Below are positions 9,039 to 20,464 of a stretch of DNA of 64,000 nucleotides, piece after piece; position 1 is the first letter of the stretch; every line of letters starts with the position of its first letter. Where the stretch lies: NCBI GenBank assembly GCA_028821195.1, contig JAPPHB010000080.1, positions 62,001 to 126,000 of the forward strand. The letters are read 5' to 3'. The notes under the pieces were generated by a model that saw only the letters and a program-made list of their open reading frames with translations, was not told where the DNA came from and made no database searches. The translations under genes were made by a program, and so were the position numbers. The stretch is from Gammaproteobacteria bacterium. GTDB taxonomy: Bacteria > Gemmatimonadota > Gemmatimonadetes > Longimicrobiales > Gaopeijiaceae.

Positions 9039-11195
9039 ATGTTTCCCGCAAAGGCCCGACCCCGGATAGACATGAAGACCCCTGTTTCAGCGATTCGAGC
9101 ACTGCTCGCGGTGCCGGCGGTATCGTGGATCCTGCTGGCGTCGGCCGCGCTGGCCGGCGGCTTCGTGTGGGGTTCCTGGCGCAACCTGTGCGGCGACTGC
9201 CCCTCCATCGCTCAGATTCACAACTGGGAGCCCCGCCAGACCTCGAAGCTGCTCGCCCGCGATGGCCGCATCATCTCGGAGTTCGGCATCCAGCGCCGTA
9301 CCCCGGTGGCCATAGGCACGCTGCCCGCCTATGTCCCGGGCGCATTCGTCGCGGTCGAGGACAAGCGCTTCTACAACCATGGTGGCCTGGACCCGATCGG
9401 CATCGCGCGCGCGGCCCGCGACCTGATTCTCACCCGATCCCTCGAGCACGGCGGAGGAAGCACGCTTACGCAGCAGTTGGCGCGCAACATCTGGGAGGAG
9501 GACATCGGCTTCGAGAAGCGGCTCGTACGCAAGCTCAAGGAGGCGCAGGTTGCGCTGGAGCTGGAGCGCGCCTACACGAAGGACCAGATTCTCGAAGCCT
9601 ACATGAACCAGGTGAACTACGACGGGGTGTACGGCATCGAGGCAGCCGCCCGCAAGTACTTCGGCAAGCCGGCGACGCAGATCAATCCGGCAGAGGCCGC
9701 GCTTCTTGCGGCGATCCCCAACCGTCCGCGCCGCTACAACCCCTTCCTCAACCCGGAAGAATCCCAATCGCGGCGCGACCTGGTTCTGCGCCGCATGGCC
9801 GCGCAGGGGATCATCAGCCCGGCGGAGCTTGAACGGTGGTCGGCGGTCCCACTCCCGACGCCGGGCACCCGCAGCGGGGAACCGGTGGCCCCCTACTTCG
9901 AGGAATGGATCCGCCAGATCCTCGACGACCGCTACGGCAGCCAGTTGTACACGGCGGGCCTCGAGATCCAGACCACGCTCGACCTGGACATGCAGTTCCT
10001 GGCCGAGCGGGCCATGGAGTGGGGATTCGGGCGCGTCGAGGCACGGCCCGGGTTCGACCACCCCCTTTATGCGGAGTTCGTGGAGGCTACGGAAGCCTTC
10101 GAGACGCCGTATGTCCAGGGGGCGATGATCGTTCTGGAGCCGTCGACCGGCGAGGTGCTTGCGATGGTCGGGGGCAGGGACTTTGTCCACTCCAAGTTCA
10201 ACCGCGCCACCCAGGCCATGCGCCAGCCGGGCTCTTCGTTCAAGCCCTTCGTGTACGCGGCGGCCGTGGAGAGCGGAATCCCGCCCTCGCACGTCGTCGT
10301 CGACGCGCCCTTCGCCTACATGCAGGTGAGCGGCGAACCCTGGCTGCCCCAGAACTTCGACGAGATCTTCAAGGGGCGCATGACCATCCGCCAGGGACTG
10401 CGGGAATCGCGCAACATGATCGCCATCAGGCTCGGGTGGGACGATGTCGGCATCGAGACCGTCGCCCAGATGGCGACCCGGCTCGGCCTGAGCACCGACA
10501 TCCCGCGCTTCCCGTCGACCACGATCGGATCGGCAGAGGTTCTTCCCATCGACATGGCCAAGGCGTATGCGTCGTTCGCGACCCTGGGCACGCGCGTCGA
10601 GCCGCACGGCATCCTGCGGGTGGAGAACGCCGAGGGCCAGGTGCTCTGGGAGCCCCAGCCGGAGAAGACTCCAGTGATGGACAGCCTGGAGGCCCGGGTG
10701 ATCGTACACATGCTGGAGGACGTGGTCGCGGCCGGAACCGGCTACAATGCGATCCGCATTGTGGCCGGGCTTCCGCACGAAGTCCCCGCGGCCGGCAAGA
10801 CCGGCACGACCAACAATTCGACGGACGCGTGGTTTAACGGGTTCACCCCCGACCTGCACGCGATCGTCTGGTACGGCATGGACCAGCCGCAGGAGATCCG
10901 TCCCAACTCTACCGGCGGTGGCGACGCGGCCCCCGTCTGGGGCGCCTTCATGCGCAGCGTGTACTACGGATGGGAGGGTGACGATACCCGCCCCGACATA
11001 CCTCCGCTGCGAGAGATTCCCTCACGCTGGCCGCTGCCGGAAGCCCTTCTCCGGCTCGAAGTGGACAACAAGACCGGACTTCTGGCCTCGGAGTGGTGTC
11101 CGGAGGTCCAGCGCTACCAGGAGATCTTCATTCCGGGCACGGAGCCGACCGAGCCCTGCGACGCGTCGCGGATCTTCGGCGGCGTGCCACGCTAG
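9039..11195 (+). CDS. Penicillin-binding protein 1A (class A, transglycosylase/transpeptidase)
   Basis: A bifunctional peptidoglycan synthase of 718 residues. One N-terminal membrane segment (about residues 22-42) is followed by a GT51 glycosyltransferase domain with VEDKRFYNHGG (about 106) and GGSTLTQQLARN (139-150). The transpeptidase domain carries SSFK with its serine at 399, SRN at 457-459 and KTGT at 587-590, so all catalytic motifs are present. It acts in the periplasm. The start is uncertain: the ATG at 9039 has no clear ribosome site, and the ATG at 9072 (MKTPVSAIR) is an alternative. The gene is convergent with the nucleoside phosphorylase and the two stop codons overlap. Confidence 0.93.
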   Translation: MFPAKARPRIDMKTPVSAIRALLAVPAVSWILLASAALAGGFVWGSWRNLCGDCPSIAQIHNWEPRQTSKLLARDGRIISEFGIQRRTPVAIGTLPAYVPGAFVAVEDKRFYNHGGLDPIGIARAARDLILTRSLEHGGGSTLTQQLARNIWEEDIGFEKRLVRKLKEAQVALELERAYTKDQILEAYMNQVNYDGVYGIEAAARKYFGKPATQINPAEAALLAAIPNRPRRYNPFLNPEESQSRRDLVLRRMAAQGIISPAELERWSAVPLPTPGTRSGEPVAPYFEEWIRQILDDRYGSQLYTAGLEIQTTLDLDMQFLAERAMEWGFGRVEARPGFDHPLYAEFVEATEAFETPYVQGAMIVLEPSTGEVLAMVGGRDFVHSKFNRATQAMRQPGSSFKPFVYAAAVESGIPPSHVVVDAPFAYMQVSGEPWLPQNFDEIFKGRMTIRQGLRESRNMIAIRLGWDDVGIETVAQMATRLGLSTDIPRFPSTTIGSAEVLPIDMAKAYASFATLGTRVEPHGILRVENAEGQVLWEPQPEKTPVMDSLEARVIVHMLEDVVAAGTGYNAIRIVAGLPHEVPAAGKTGTTNNSTDAWFNGFTPDLHAIVWYGMDQPQEIRPNSTGGGDAAPVWGAFMRSVYYGWEGDDTRPDIPPLREIPSRWPLPEALLRLEVDNKTGLLASEWCPEVQRYQEIFIPGTEPTEPCDASRIFGGVPR

Positions 11196-12520
11196 AGCTG
11201 CTCGACCCCGGTCGCGGTTACCCGGTGGGACATCAGGGGCATCTGCGGCTGCGGAACGTCCGGAGCGACCTGAATCGCTCGACGGAGCATCTCGGACGCC
11301 CTGTCGGCGTCCTCCGACGTGGCCGCGTACACGACCCCCAGGGTGCTGCCGGACGCGACCTTCTCCCCGACCTGGACTTCCAGCCTGAAGCCCACCCCGC
11401 GGTTGATGGTTGCCCCGAGCCGCGTCCGGCCACCCCCCAGCTCGACCACCCCGTGGCCCAGAGTGCGCGGATCGATGGCCGCCGCAACGCCGGACGATCG
11501 CGCGCGCACATAGCGGCGAACCCTTGCGGCCGGCAGCCTCTCGGGACGGTGAACTGCCCGGATGTCGCCCCCCTGAAGCGCCACCACGCGCGCGAAGCGT
11601 TCCAGCGGGCGGCCCGAGTCGAGCGCAGCGGCCGCCCGCGCCCGGGCGCTTCCCGCGTCGCGCGCGAGCCCTCCGACGACCATCATCTCGGCGACCAGGC
11701 CGAGCGTCACTTCCCGAAGATCGGCGGGACCGCCGCCGGCCAGGCAGTCCAGTGCCTCGGCCACCTCCAGCGCGTTGCCGATGGCGCGCCCGAGGGGACG
11801 ATCCATCGCGGTCACCATGGCGACCGTCTCGACTCCGGCGCGCTCGCCGAGGGTCACCATCGTCCGCGCCAGCTCCAGCGCGCGCGCGATTCCGGGCAGA
11901 AAGGCGCCGGAGCCTGCCTTGACGTCGAGCACCAGCCCGGTCAGCCCCTCGGCGAGCTTCTTGCTCATGATGCTGGTCGCGATCAGGGGAATCGACGACA
12001 CCGTGCCGGTCACCGAGCGAAGATCGTAGAGCCGGCGGTCGAGGGGCGCGATCTCCGGGGTCTGCCCGATCATCGCGAACCGCTCCCCCTCCAGTATCGA
12101 CACGAAATCGTCGAGCGCGATGTCGGTGCGGAAGCCCGGAATCGACTCCAGCTTGTCGAGGGTGCCGCCCGTGTGGCCAAGACCGCGGCCCGACATCATG
12201 GGCACGTAGAGCCCCAACTCCGCCGCGAGGGGAGCCAGAACCAGCGACACCTTGTCTCCGACGCCACCCGTAGAGTGCTTGTCGACCCGCGGGCCATCGA
12301 GATGGGAGAGATCCAGCGAGGCTCCCGAGGCGATCATCGTGTCGAGGACGGCATCCAGCTCGGCGCCCGAGAGGCCACGGAACCAGACGGCCATCAGAAA
12401 GGCGGCCATCTGATAGTCGGGGACGTCACCCTCCAGATACGCGCCAAGGAAGGCCTGCAGCTCTCCGGCTTCAAGGGTCTGGCCGGCGCTCTTGCGCTCG
12501 ATGATGCGAATCGCGCTCAT
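11192..12520 (-). CDS. deoA: Pyrimidine-nucleoside / thymidine phosphorylase
   Basis: Cleaves thymidine or uridine with phosphate to base plus (deoxy)ribose-1-phosphate in the cytoplasm. The family start pattern is present (IRIIERKSAGQTLEAGEL), together with KHSTGGVGDKVSL, MSGRGLGHTGGTLDKLES and VLDVKAGSGAF. The C-terminal PYNP domain is intact. The chosen start gives 442 residues, matching the family (about 435-440); an ATG at 12577 would add 19 residues and the track ORF runs much further into ruvX. Its TAG stop overlaps the PBP1A TAG in the palindrome CTAG. DeoA and Pdp cannot be distinguished by eye. Confidence 0.9.
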   Translation of the reverse strand: MSAIRIIERKSAGQTLEAGELQAFLGAYLEGDVPDYQMAAFLMAVWFRGLSGAELDAVLDTMIASGASLDLSHLDGPRVDKHSTGGVGDKVSLVLAPLAAELGLYVPMMSGRGLGHTGGTLDKLESIPGFRTDIALDDFVSILEGERFAMIGQTPEIAPLDRRLYDLRSVTGTVSSIPLIATSIMSKKLAEGLTGLVLDVKAGSGAFLPGIARALELARTMVTLGERAGVETVAMVTAMDRPLGRAIGNALEVAEALDCLAGGGPADLREVTLGLVAEMMVVGGLARDAGSARARAAAALDSGRPLERFARVVALQGGDIRAVHRPERLPAARVRRYVRARSSGVAAAIDPRTLGHGVVELGGGRTRLGATINRGVGFRLEVQVGEKVASGSTLGVVYAATSEDADRASEMLRRAIQVAPDVPQPQMPLMSHRVTATGVEQL

Positions 12521-12640
12521 GGAGGTACGCGGGCGGTCGACGGCGACCGGAGCCGAGTGTGATGTTGTTGGGGTCATTTGTGAGTGCGGGTAGGATCCAA
12601 TCCGGAAAACAGCCTCCAGAACAGTGAGAGACAGCCTCGC

Positions 12641-13072
12641 ATGCGCGTGCTCGGCATCGATTATGGCGAACGGCGAATCGGTGTCGCAATCAGCGATCCG
12701 ACGGGTACCTTCGCCACGCCCCTGCCTACCCTGACGCGGCGGCGCGGCAAGCGGCCGCCCATGGGCGCCCTCCAGGCGCTCGCGCGTGACCACGGCGCGA
12801 TCGCGCTGGTCGTCGGGCTCCCACTCGCCGCAGACGGGACCGAGACGGATTGGTGCGCCGAAGTGCGCCGTTTCGGAGATCGACTCGGTGGCAGCCTGGA
12901 ACTCGACGTGTACTATGTCGACGAGCGCATGACATCCGCCAGCGCGGAGAGGGTCGTACGCTCGCTCGCACTGCCCCGGCGCAAGCGGGAGCAAAAGGAA
13001 CGCGTGGATGCGGCGGCGGCCGCACTGATTCTGCAGAGATGGCTGGACGCGGGAGAGAGGCGCCTCAGGTGA
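12641..13072 (+). CDS. ruvX: Holliday junction resolvase-like nuclease RuvX (YqgF)
   Basis: A 143-residue RNase H-fold protein with MRVLGIDYGERRIGVAISD at its start, VVGLPLAADGTE in the middle, YVDERMTSASAE for the second acidic motif, and a C-terminal DAAAAALILQRWL helix. The family acts in pre-16S rRNA maturation and was proposed as an alternative Holliday junction resolvase. The start at the canonical MRVLGIDYG is preferred over the track start 19 codons upstream. The mltG GTG start overlaps its stop as GTGA, indicating an operon. Confidence 0.92.
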   Translation: MRVLGIDYGERRIGVAISDPTGTFATPLPTLTRRRGKRPPMGALQALARDHGAIALVVGLPLAADGTETDWCAEVRRFGDRLGGSLELDVYYVDERMTSASAERVVRSLALPRRKREQKERVDAAAAALILQRWLDAGERRLR

Positions 13073-14154
13073 CCAGGTGGGTGATGCGGGCCGTCGGCAG
13101 GCGGGGCGCGGCCCTGGGCTGGCGGAGGATCGCCCTTGGGACGGCTGCCGGCGTGATCCTGCTCGGCGGCGGGTCGGTGCTGCTCTGGCTGGCGGCGCCG
13201 GTCGAGACGCCCGGCGGCATGCCGCCGGACGGCGAGACCGTGGTGTTCACGGTCGCACCCGGAGCCACCTTCGGGCAGATCACCGACACGCTGGTGGCGC
13301 GCGGACTGATACGCCGACCGCTCCTCTTCCGCGCCTACGGGCGGCTGCGGCGGGACGAGCGCAATGTCCGCGCCGGAACATATGCGCTGGACGCCGGAAC
13401 CGGATGGCCGCGCCTGCTCGACGCTCTCGTCGAAGGCCGGGTCAGGATGGTGGCGGTCACCATTCCCGAAGGCTTCACGCTTCCCCGGATCGCCACCCGC
13501 ATCGCCGGCATCACCGAACTGCCCGCCGACACCGTGCGCGTCAGGCTGGGCGGGGAAGACGCCCACACCCGCTGGAATCTGCCGGGGCCGGGTCTGGAGG
13601 GGTACCTGTTTCCGGATACCTATCTCTTCGCCGGAGGTGTCCCGCTCGACGCCGTGGTCGACGCGATGAGCGAGCGCTACCGGAGCTACTGGACCCCCGA
13701 GCGGGAGGCGCGGGCCGCGGAGCTGGGACTGTCGGAGCGGGAGGTGGTGACGCTGGCGTCGATCATCCAGGCGGAGGCTCGCGCATCCGGCGAAATGCCC
13801 GCGATCTCGGCGGTCTACCACAACCGCCTGCGCATCGGCATGCTCCTGCAGGCCGACCCCACCGTCCTGTACGCGCTGGGCGGCCACCGCCCGCGCCTGC
13901 TCTTCGCCGCGATGGACTCGGTAGCCAATCACCCCTACAACACCTACACCCAGGGGGGGCTTCCCCCCGGCCCCATCGGGGCGCCCGGAGCCGCCGCGCT
14001 GGACGCCGCGCTGCATCCGGCCGACGTGGACTACCTGTACTTCGTCGCCAACGCCGACGGCTCGCACACCTTCTCGCGCACCCTGAGCGAGCACAACCGC
14101 GCGGTCGCGCGGTCGCGGCGGGGGGCCGCCGGGGCGGGTCCGGGCGGCCGATGA
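13069..14154 (+). CDS. mltG: Endolytic transglycosylase MltG
   Basis: A membrane-anchored lytic transglycosylase that cuts nascent glycan strands. The GTG start at 13069 overlaps the ruvX stop, and GGGAGAGAGG lies 8 bases upstream; 361 residues result (ATG 13084 is an alternative). One N-terminal membrane segment (about 20-40) precedes a LysM-like region (VFTVAPGATFGQITDTLVARG). The YceG catalytic domain follows, with LASIIQAEA containing the catalytic Glu, SAVYHNRLRIGMLLQADPTV, and YNTYTQGGLPPGPI. The ruvX-mltG pairing is common in bacteria. thiE overlaps its stop by ATGA. Confidence 0.93.
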   Translation: MTRWVMRAVGRRGAALGWRRIALGTAAGVILLGGGSVLLWLAAPVETPGGMPPDGETVVFTVAPGATFGQITDTLVARGLIRRPLLFRAYGRLRRDERNVRAGTYALDAGTGWPRLLDALVEGRVRMVAVTIPEGFTLPRIATRIAGITELPADTVRVRLGGEDAHTRWNLPGPGLEGYLFPDTYLFAGGVPLDAVVDAMSERYRSYWTPEREARAAELGLSEREVVTLASIIQAEARASGEMPAISAVYHNRLRIGMLLQADPTVLYALGGHRPRLLFAAMDSVANHPYNTYTQGGLPPGPIGAPGAAALDAALHPADVDYLYFVANADGSHTFSRTLSEHNRAVARSRRGAAGAGPGGR

Positions 14155-14801
14155 CCGGCGCCGCGGACCCGCTCCGGCGCGCGCTCCGCCTGTTGGTAGT
14201 CACCCACCCTCGCCCCCGCTGCGGGCGGTCGCCGGAAGAGGTAGTGGGGGAGGTCGTGGCGGCCGGTGCCACCGCCGTTCAACTGCGCGACAAGGAGGCG
14301 CCGCCGCGCGAACTCCTCGCCCTGGCCCGCCGCCTGCGCGCCGTCACAGCGCGCCACGGGGCCTTGCTGATCGTGAACGACCGGCTCGACATCGCCCTGG
14401 CGGCAGGCGCGGACGGCGTCCACCTGGGCCCCGACGACGTACCCGTGGCAGCGGCGCGCCGGGTGGTGCCCGACGGCTTCCTGCTGGGTCACTCGACCGA
14501 CGATCCGGGCGCGGCTCGCCGGGCCGAAGCCGACGGCGCTGACTATCTCGGCTGCGGGACCGTCTTCCCCACCACCAGCAAGGCGGACGCGGGCGCGGTT
14601 ATCGGGGTCGGCGGCCTCGCCGCGGTGGCGCGCTCGGTCGGCATCCCCGTGCTCGCCATCGGCGGCGTGACCGCCGAGCGCGTCCCGCTCCTGGGCGGGA
14701 GCGGGGCGGGCGGCGTGGCTGTCATCTCGGCGGTGATGGCGGCCCGCCGCCCCGCGGACGCCGCACGACGGTTGCTGGAGACGGTGGAGGGGTGGGGCTG
14801 A
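14151..14801 (+). CDS. thiE: Thiamine-phosphate synthase
   Basis: Joins HMP-pyrophosphate and thiazole phosphate to give thiamine monophosphate. The 216-residue TIM barrel shows the family motifs VQLRDKEA, LLIVNDRLDIALAAGADGVHLG, LGHSTDD, YLGCGTVFPTTSK and VLAIGGVTAERV. The ATG overlaps the mltG stop (ATGA), so expression is coupled to mltG. It is read internally in the 574-residue track ORF 13077-14801, whose upstream part is a frame shadow of mltG. thiD lies 14 kb away; no TPP riboswitch precedes either gene. Confidence 0.92.
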   Translation: MTGAADPLRRALRLLVVTHPRPRCGRSPEEVVGEVVAAGATAVQLRDKEAPPRELLALARRLRAVTARHGALLIVNDRLDIALAAGADGVHLGPDDVPVAAARRVVPDGFLLGHSTDDPGAARRAEADGADYLGCGTVFPTTSKADAGAVIGVGGLAAVARSVGIPVLAIGGVTAERVPLLGGSGAGGVAVISAVMAARRPADAARRLLETVEGWG

Positions 14802-14820
14802 CCAAGCCCGGCTATCGCCC

Positions 14821-15636
14821 CTACATCCCTCCCGCTTCCAGGAACCCCGCTACTTCATCCCCGAAGACGCAGAACTCACCCAGTGTTCCCGAGTCGGGAC
14901 CGTGCCAGTCGGAGCCGCCGGTCATGAGCAGGTTCCAGGACCGGGCGATCCGTTCCAGCGAGAGAATGCGCTCGGGTGAAGTGCGGGGCCTGTAGACCTC
15001 GATCCCCCTCAGGCCGGCCAGCTTGAGCCCGGGAAGAAGTCCTTCCAGAAGTTCGTAGGGAGGATGGGCCCAGATCGGAATACCGCCCGACTCCAGGATG
15101 ATCCGAATGGCTTCTTCAGCCGAAACGAAGGCCGTGGGAACGTATGCGGGATGCCGGTTCCCGATGAGCCGGTCGAACGCGTCCGGAACGCTGTCCGCGT
15201 ACCCCTCCGCCACCAGCGCCCGCGCGAGATGGGGCCGACCCAGGCTGCGGCGCGAGGGCCCGGCGATTTCGACCACCGACTCGTAGCGCACGTGCACGCC
15301 GCGGACGGCAAGCCGCTGGATCATCTCCCGCATCCGCTCTTCGCGCCGGTGGCGGGCCCGGGTCTCGTATGCGCGCAGCCGGGGCGTCGAGGGATCCACG
15401 AAGTAGCCCAGGATGTGAAGCCCCCTGCCCGCGTGAGCCGTGCTGATCTCGATGCCGGAAACGATCTCGATCGGGACTCGCGCGGCGGCCGCGCGGGCGC
15501 CGTCGAGACCCTGGGTGGTGTCGTGGTCGGTGAGCGCGATCACGTCCAGCCGCCCGGCGGCGGCGGCCTCCACGACACCCGACGGAGGCTCGGAGCCGTC
15601 CGAGGCCTGGGAGTGCAGGTGCAGGTCCAGACGCAC
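14821..15636 (-). CDS. PHP-domain phosphoesterase (RNase AM / nucleoside bisphosphate phosphatase type)
   Basis: A 271-residue metal-dependent PHP protein starting with GTG: residues 3-8 are DLHLHS, then ALTDHDTTQGL, SGIEIST, HILGYFVD, WAHPPYE and TGGSDWHGP supply the His/Asp ligands. The TrpH/YciV family hydrolyses 3',5'-nucleoside bisphosphates or trims RNA 5' ends; the substrate here is inferred. It starts 4 bases after the atpC stop with no ribosome site of its own, so it probably rides on the ATP synthase transcript. Confidence 0.85.
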   Translation of the reverse strand: MRLDLHLHSQASDGSEPPSGVVEAAAAGRLDVIALTDHDTTQGLDGARAAAARVPIEIVSGIEISTAHAGRGLHILGYFVDPSTPRLRAYETRARHRREERMREMIQRLAVRGVHVRYESVVEIAGPSRRSLGRPHLARALVAEGYADSVPDAFDRLIGNRHPAYVPTAFVSAEEAIRIILESGGIPIWAHPPYELLEGLLPGLKLAGLRGIEVYRPRTSPERILSLERIARSWNLLMTGGSDWHGPDSGTLGEFCVFGDEVAGFLEAGGM

Positions 15637-15640
15637 CGGT

Positions 15641-17424
<1,784 letters not shown>

Positions 17425-18285
17425 TTAGCCGACGCCTTCCGCGCCGCCCACGATCTCCGCGATCTCCTGCGTGATCTGCGCCTGGCGGGCCCGGTTATAT
17501 GTGCGGGTGAGGTGTTCGATCATCTCTCCCGCGTTATCGGTTGCGTTCTTCATGGCCGTGCGGCGCGCGCCCTGCTCCGCGGCCGCGTTCTCCACCAGCG
17601 CCCGGTAGACCATGTTGCGCAGGTACAGGGGAATGAGATCGCGCAACACCCCGACCGCCGAGGGCGACAGGATGAACGCCTCGGCCGAAAGGGCTCCTTC
17701 AGACGGCTGCAGAGGCAGCAGCTGAAGCGTCCGTGGAGGCGTCGACATGGCGGAGCGGAACTCCGACGAGATCAGGTACACGGCGTCGATCTCACCCGCC
17801 TCGAAGGCCTCGCGCAGCGACCCGGACAGCCCCTCGGCGTCGCCGACGGTCGGGTCGTCGCTGATGTCGGTCCGGCTCGAAGCGATGGCCTCGCCGCGGA
17901 ACCGGAAGTAGGCGAGCCCCTTGCGCCCGGCCAGATGCAGATCGACCTCCACCCCGTCGCTCCGCAGCCTGTCGAGCAACTGACGCCCCTCGCGAATCAG
18001 GTTGGCGTTGAAGGCTCCCGCCAGCCCCCGGTTGGCGGTCATCAACAGGATGGCGGCGCGCCGCACCTGCTCCGGCTGCCGCAGCACCGGCAGCGCCTCC
18101 GCGTATTCCGGTGCGTGCAGGCTGGAGACGATGGCGCTCAGGGCCTCGCTGTAGGGCCGCGCTGCCCTCACCCGGTCGGTGGCCCGCTTGAGCTTGGAGG
18201 TGGCGACCAGTTCCATGGTCCGCGTGATCTGGCGCGTATTCTCGACCGAGCGAATCCTGCGCTTGACGTCGCGGGCTCCGGCCAT
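17425..18285 (-). CDS. atpG: ATP synthase F1 gamma subunit
   Basis: The rotor shaft subunit of 286 residues. The N-terminal helix reads KRRIRSVENTRQITRTMELVATSKLKRA, the central domain holds ILLMTANRGLAGAFNANLIR, and the C-terminal helix reads RRTAMKNATDNAGEMIEHLT with NRARQAQITQEIAEIVGG. Both coiled-coil strands are complete. The gene starts 1 base after the atpA stop. Confidence 0.96.
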   Translation of the reverse strand: MAGARDVKRRIRSVENTRQITRTMELVATSKLKRATDRVRAARPYSEALSAIVSSLHAPEYAEALPVLRQPEQVRRAAILLMTANRGLAGAFNANLIREGRQLLDRLRSDGVEVDLHLAGRKGLAYFRFRGEAIASSRTDISDDPTVGDAEGLSGSLREAFEAGEIDAVYLISSEFRSAMSTPPRTLQLLPLQPSEGALSAEAFILSPSAVGVLRDLIPLYLRNMVYRALVENAAAEQGARRTAMKNATDNAGEMIEHLTRTYNRARQAQITQEIAEIVGGAEGVG

Positions 18286-18286
18286 G

Positions 18287-19861
18287 TCAGCTCGCCGCTC
18301 CGTTGCCGGCGGCGTCGGAGTCGGCCAGGTACATCCCGGACCAGGCCTGGATCGCGTCCACCAGGCGGGTCTCGATCTCCTCGGTGAGCATCCCCTCGGA
18401 ACGCAGCCCGCTCAGCACGTCCTTCCCGGAGGTCGCGAGGAATTCGTGGAAGCCGCGCTCCCACTTGCGCACCTCCGCCACCGGGATCGCATCGAGATAG
18501 CCGTTGGTGACGGCGTAGATGGTGGCGATCTGGTTCTCGACCGGCATCGGCTGGTACTGCGGCTGCTTGAGCACTTCCACCGTGCGCTCTCCGAGGGCCA
18601 GCTGCTTTTGCGTGGCCGCGTCCAGATCAGAGCCGAACTGGGCGAAGGCCTCCAGCTCCCGGTACTGCGCCAGGTCCAGCCGCAGGCGCCCCGCCACCTT
18701 CTTCATGGCCTTGATCTGCGCGTTTCCGCCCACGCGCGACACCGAAATGCCCACGTTCACGGCGGGACGCACCCCCGAGTAGAACAGGTCGGGCTCGAGG
18801 AAGATCTGGCCGTCGGTGATAGAAATCACGTTGGTGGGAATGTACGCCGAGACGTCCCCGCCCTGGGTCTCGATGATGGGCAGCGCGGTGAGCGATCCCC
18901 CGCCCTGCTCGTCGGCGAGCTTGGCCGCCCGCTCGAGAAGCCGCGAGTGGAGGTAGAACACGTCCCCGGGATACGCCTCGCGGCCGGGCGGGCGCCGCAG
19001 CACCAGCGAGAGCTGGCGGTAGGCCTGAGCCTGTTTGGACAGGTCGTCGTAGATCACCAGGGTCGCCATTCCCTGCCACATGAAGTGCTCCGCCAGCGCG
19101 CACGCGGCGTAGGGGGCGATGTACTGCATGGGCGCGGGATCGGAGGCGTTGGCCGCGACCACGACGGTGTAGTCCATCGCCCCGTGCTCGCGGAAAGTCT
19201 CGACCACCGCGGCAACCTTTCCGGCGCGCTGCCCCACCGCGCAGTAGATGCAGATGACGTTGGTGTCGGCCTGGTTGATGATCGTGTCCACGGCGATGGC
19301 GGTCTTGCCCGTGCCGCGGTCGCCGATGATCAGTTCGCGCTGGCCGCGCCCGATGGGGATCATCGAGTCGATGGCCTTGAGACCGGTCTGGAGCGGCTCC
19401 TTGACCGGCTGCCGCAGCACGATGCCCGGCGCCACCACGTCGATCTGGCGGCTGCCCTCGATGGGGGCGACGGGACCCTTGCCGTCCAGCGGGTTCCCGA
19501 GCGCGTCGACGATCCGGCCGATGTATCCCGACCCCACCTGGACGTCCAGCACGCGTCCGGTGCGGCGAACCTCGTCACCCTCGTGCAGCTGTGTCCAGTC
19601 GCCCATGATCACGGCGCCGATGTTGTCTTCCTCGAGGTTCAGCGCCAGCCCGGTTACGGTCTCCCCGGTTTCGCTGGAGGTGACGTCCAGCATCTCGCTG
19701 GCCATCGCGTTGGTGAGCCCGTAGATGCGCGCGATGCCGTCCTTGACCTCCAGAACCTCGCCGACCTCCTCGGCATGCAGCTGGTCCTCGTAGCGCTCGA
19801 TCTCGGAAAGCAGAACGTCCTTGATCTCGCTGGCCCGAAGTTGGGAATCAGTATGAGCCAT
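18287..19861 (-). CDS. atpA: ATP synthase F1 alpha subunit
   Basis: The 524-residue non-catalytic nucleotide-binding subunit. The N-terminal [15 protein letters not shown] helix is followed by a beta-barrel. The Walker A GDRGTGKT is at about 180-187, then [16 protein letters not shown] and the alpha signature around [17 protein letters not shown]. Length and motifs are normal. It lies between atpH and atpG in the classical order. Confidence 0.97.
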   Translation of the reverse strand: MAHTDSQLRASEIKDVLLSEIERYEDQLHAEEVGEVLEVKDGIARIYGLTNAMASEMLDVTSSETGETVTGLALNLEEDNIGAVIMGDWTQLHEGDEVRRTGRVLDVQVGSGYIGRIVDALGNPLDGKGPVAPIEGSRQIDVVAPGIVLRQPVKEPLQTGLKAIDSMIPIGRGQRELIIGDRGTGKTAIAVDTIINQADTNVICIYCAVGQRAGKVAAVVETFREHGAMDYTVVVAANASDPAPMQYIAPYAACALAEHFMWQGMATLVIYDDLSKQAQAYRQLSLVLRRPPGREAYPGDVFYLHSRLLERAAKLADEQGGGSLTALPIIETQGGDVSAYIPTNVISITDGQIFLEPDLFYSGVRPAVNVGISVSRVGGNAQIKAMKKVAGRLRLDLAQYRELEAFAQFGSDLDAATQKQLALGERTVEVLKQPQYQPMPVENQIATIYAVTNGYLDAIPVAEVRKWERGFHEFLATSGKDVLSGLRSEGMLTEEIETRLVDAIQAWSGMYLADSDAAGNGAAS

Positions 19862-19888
19862 ACCCAGTCCTGTGGTGACTCGAAGGCG

Positions 19889-20464
19889 TCAGCCTCCGCC
19901 GTTGGTTGTCGCAGTACCGCCCAGGGATGCCGCCAGCAGCGAGTGGCGCATCCCCTCCAGGCGGCGTCTCAGGGAGCCGTCGTATACGGTGTCGCCCGCA
20001 CGCACCACAACTCCGCCCAGAATCTCCGGGTGGACACGGAAGTGGGGAATCGCCGTCCGCCCCAGCAGCTGCGAGAGCCGGCCGGCGACGCTCCTCTGCC
20101 CTGCGCCGTCGAGCGCGCGCGCCACGGTCACCTCGACGTGGACCCGCTTGTGGTGTTCGTCCAGGAGCTCGTTGTAGCTGAGCGCGATCTGCTCGAGCAG
20201 CGCCTGCCTGCGCTTGTCGACCGCGACCAGCACGAAGCTGAGGAAATGTCCCGGGACGCGACCCTCGAGCGCGGAGCGCAGCACCGCCTTCTTGTCGGTG
20301 GCCGCGATGCGGGGCGTGGCCAGGAAGGTCCGCAAACCGGGGCTCTCGTTAAGGATCCCGACCAGGGCGGCGAGCGCGTCCTGGTACGCCTCGACCCCCT
20401 CGTGACGCTCCGCGAGCGCGAAGAGGGTTTCCGCGTAGTTCCTGGCGACGGTTTCCTCTCTCAC
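19889..20464 (-). CDS. atpH: ATP synthase delta subunit
   Basis: The 191-residue stator subunit linking F1 to the b subunit. Family features are the N-terminal [14 protein letters not shown], then [30 protein letters not shown], and the C-terminal [28 protein letters not shown]. The start is GTG and overlaps the atpF stop as GTGA, so translation is coupled. Confidence 0.95.
   Translation of the reverse strand: MREETVARNYAETLFALAERHEGVEAYQDALAALVGILNESPGLRTFLATPRIAATDKKAVLRSALEGRVPGHFLSFVLVAVDKRRQALLEQIALSYNELLDEHHKRVHVEVTVARALDGAGQRSVAGRLSQLLGRTAIPHFRVHPEILGGVVVRAGDTVYDGSLRRRLEGMRHSLLAASLGGTATTNGGG

Noticed and set aside
14100-14151. TPP riboswitch before thiE
   Set aside because: thiE overlaps mltG, leaving no leader; thiD also has no THI-box-like sequence in its 170-base upstream gap.
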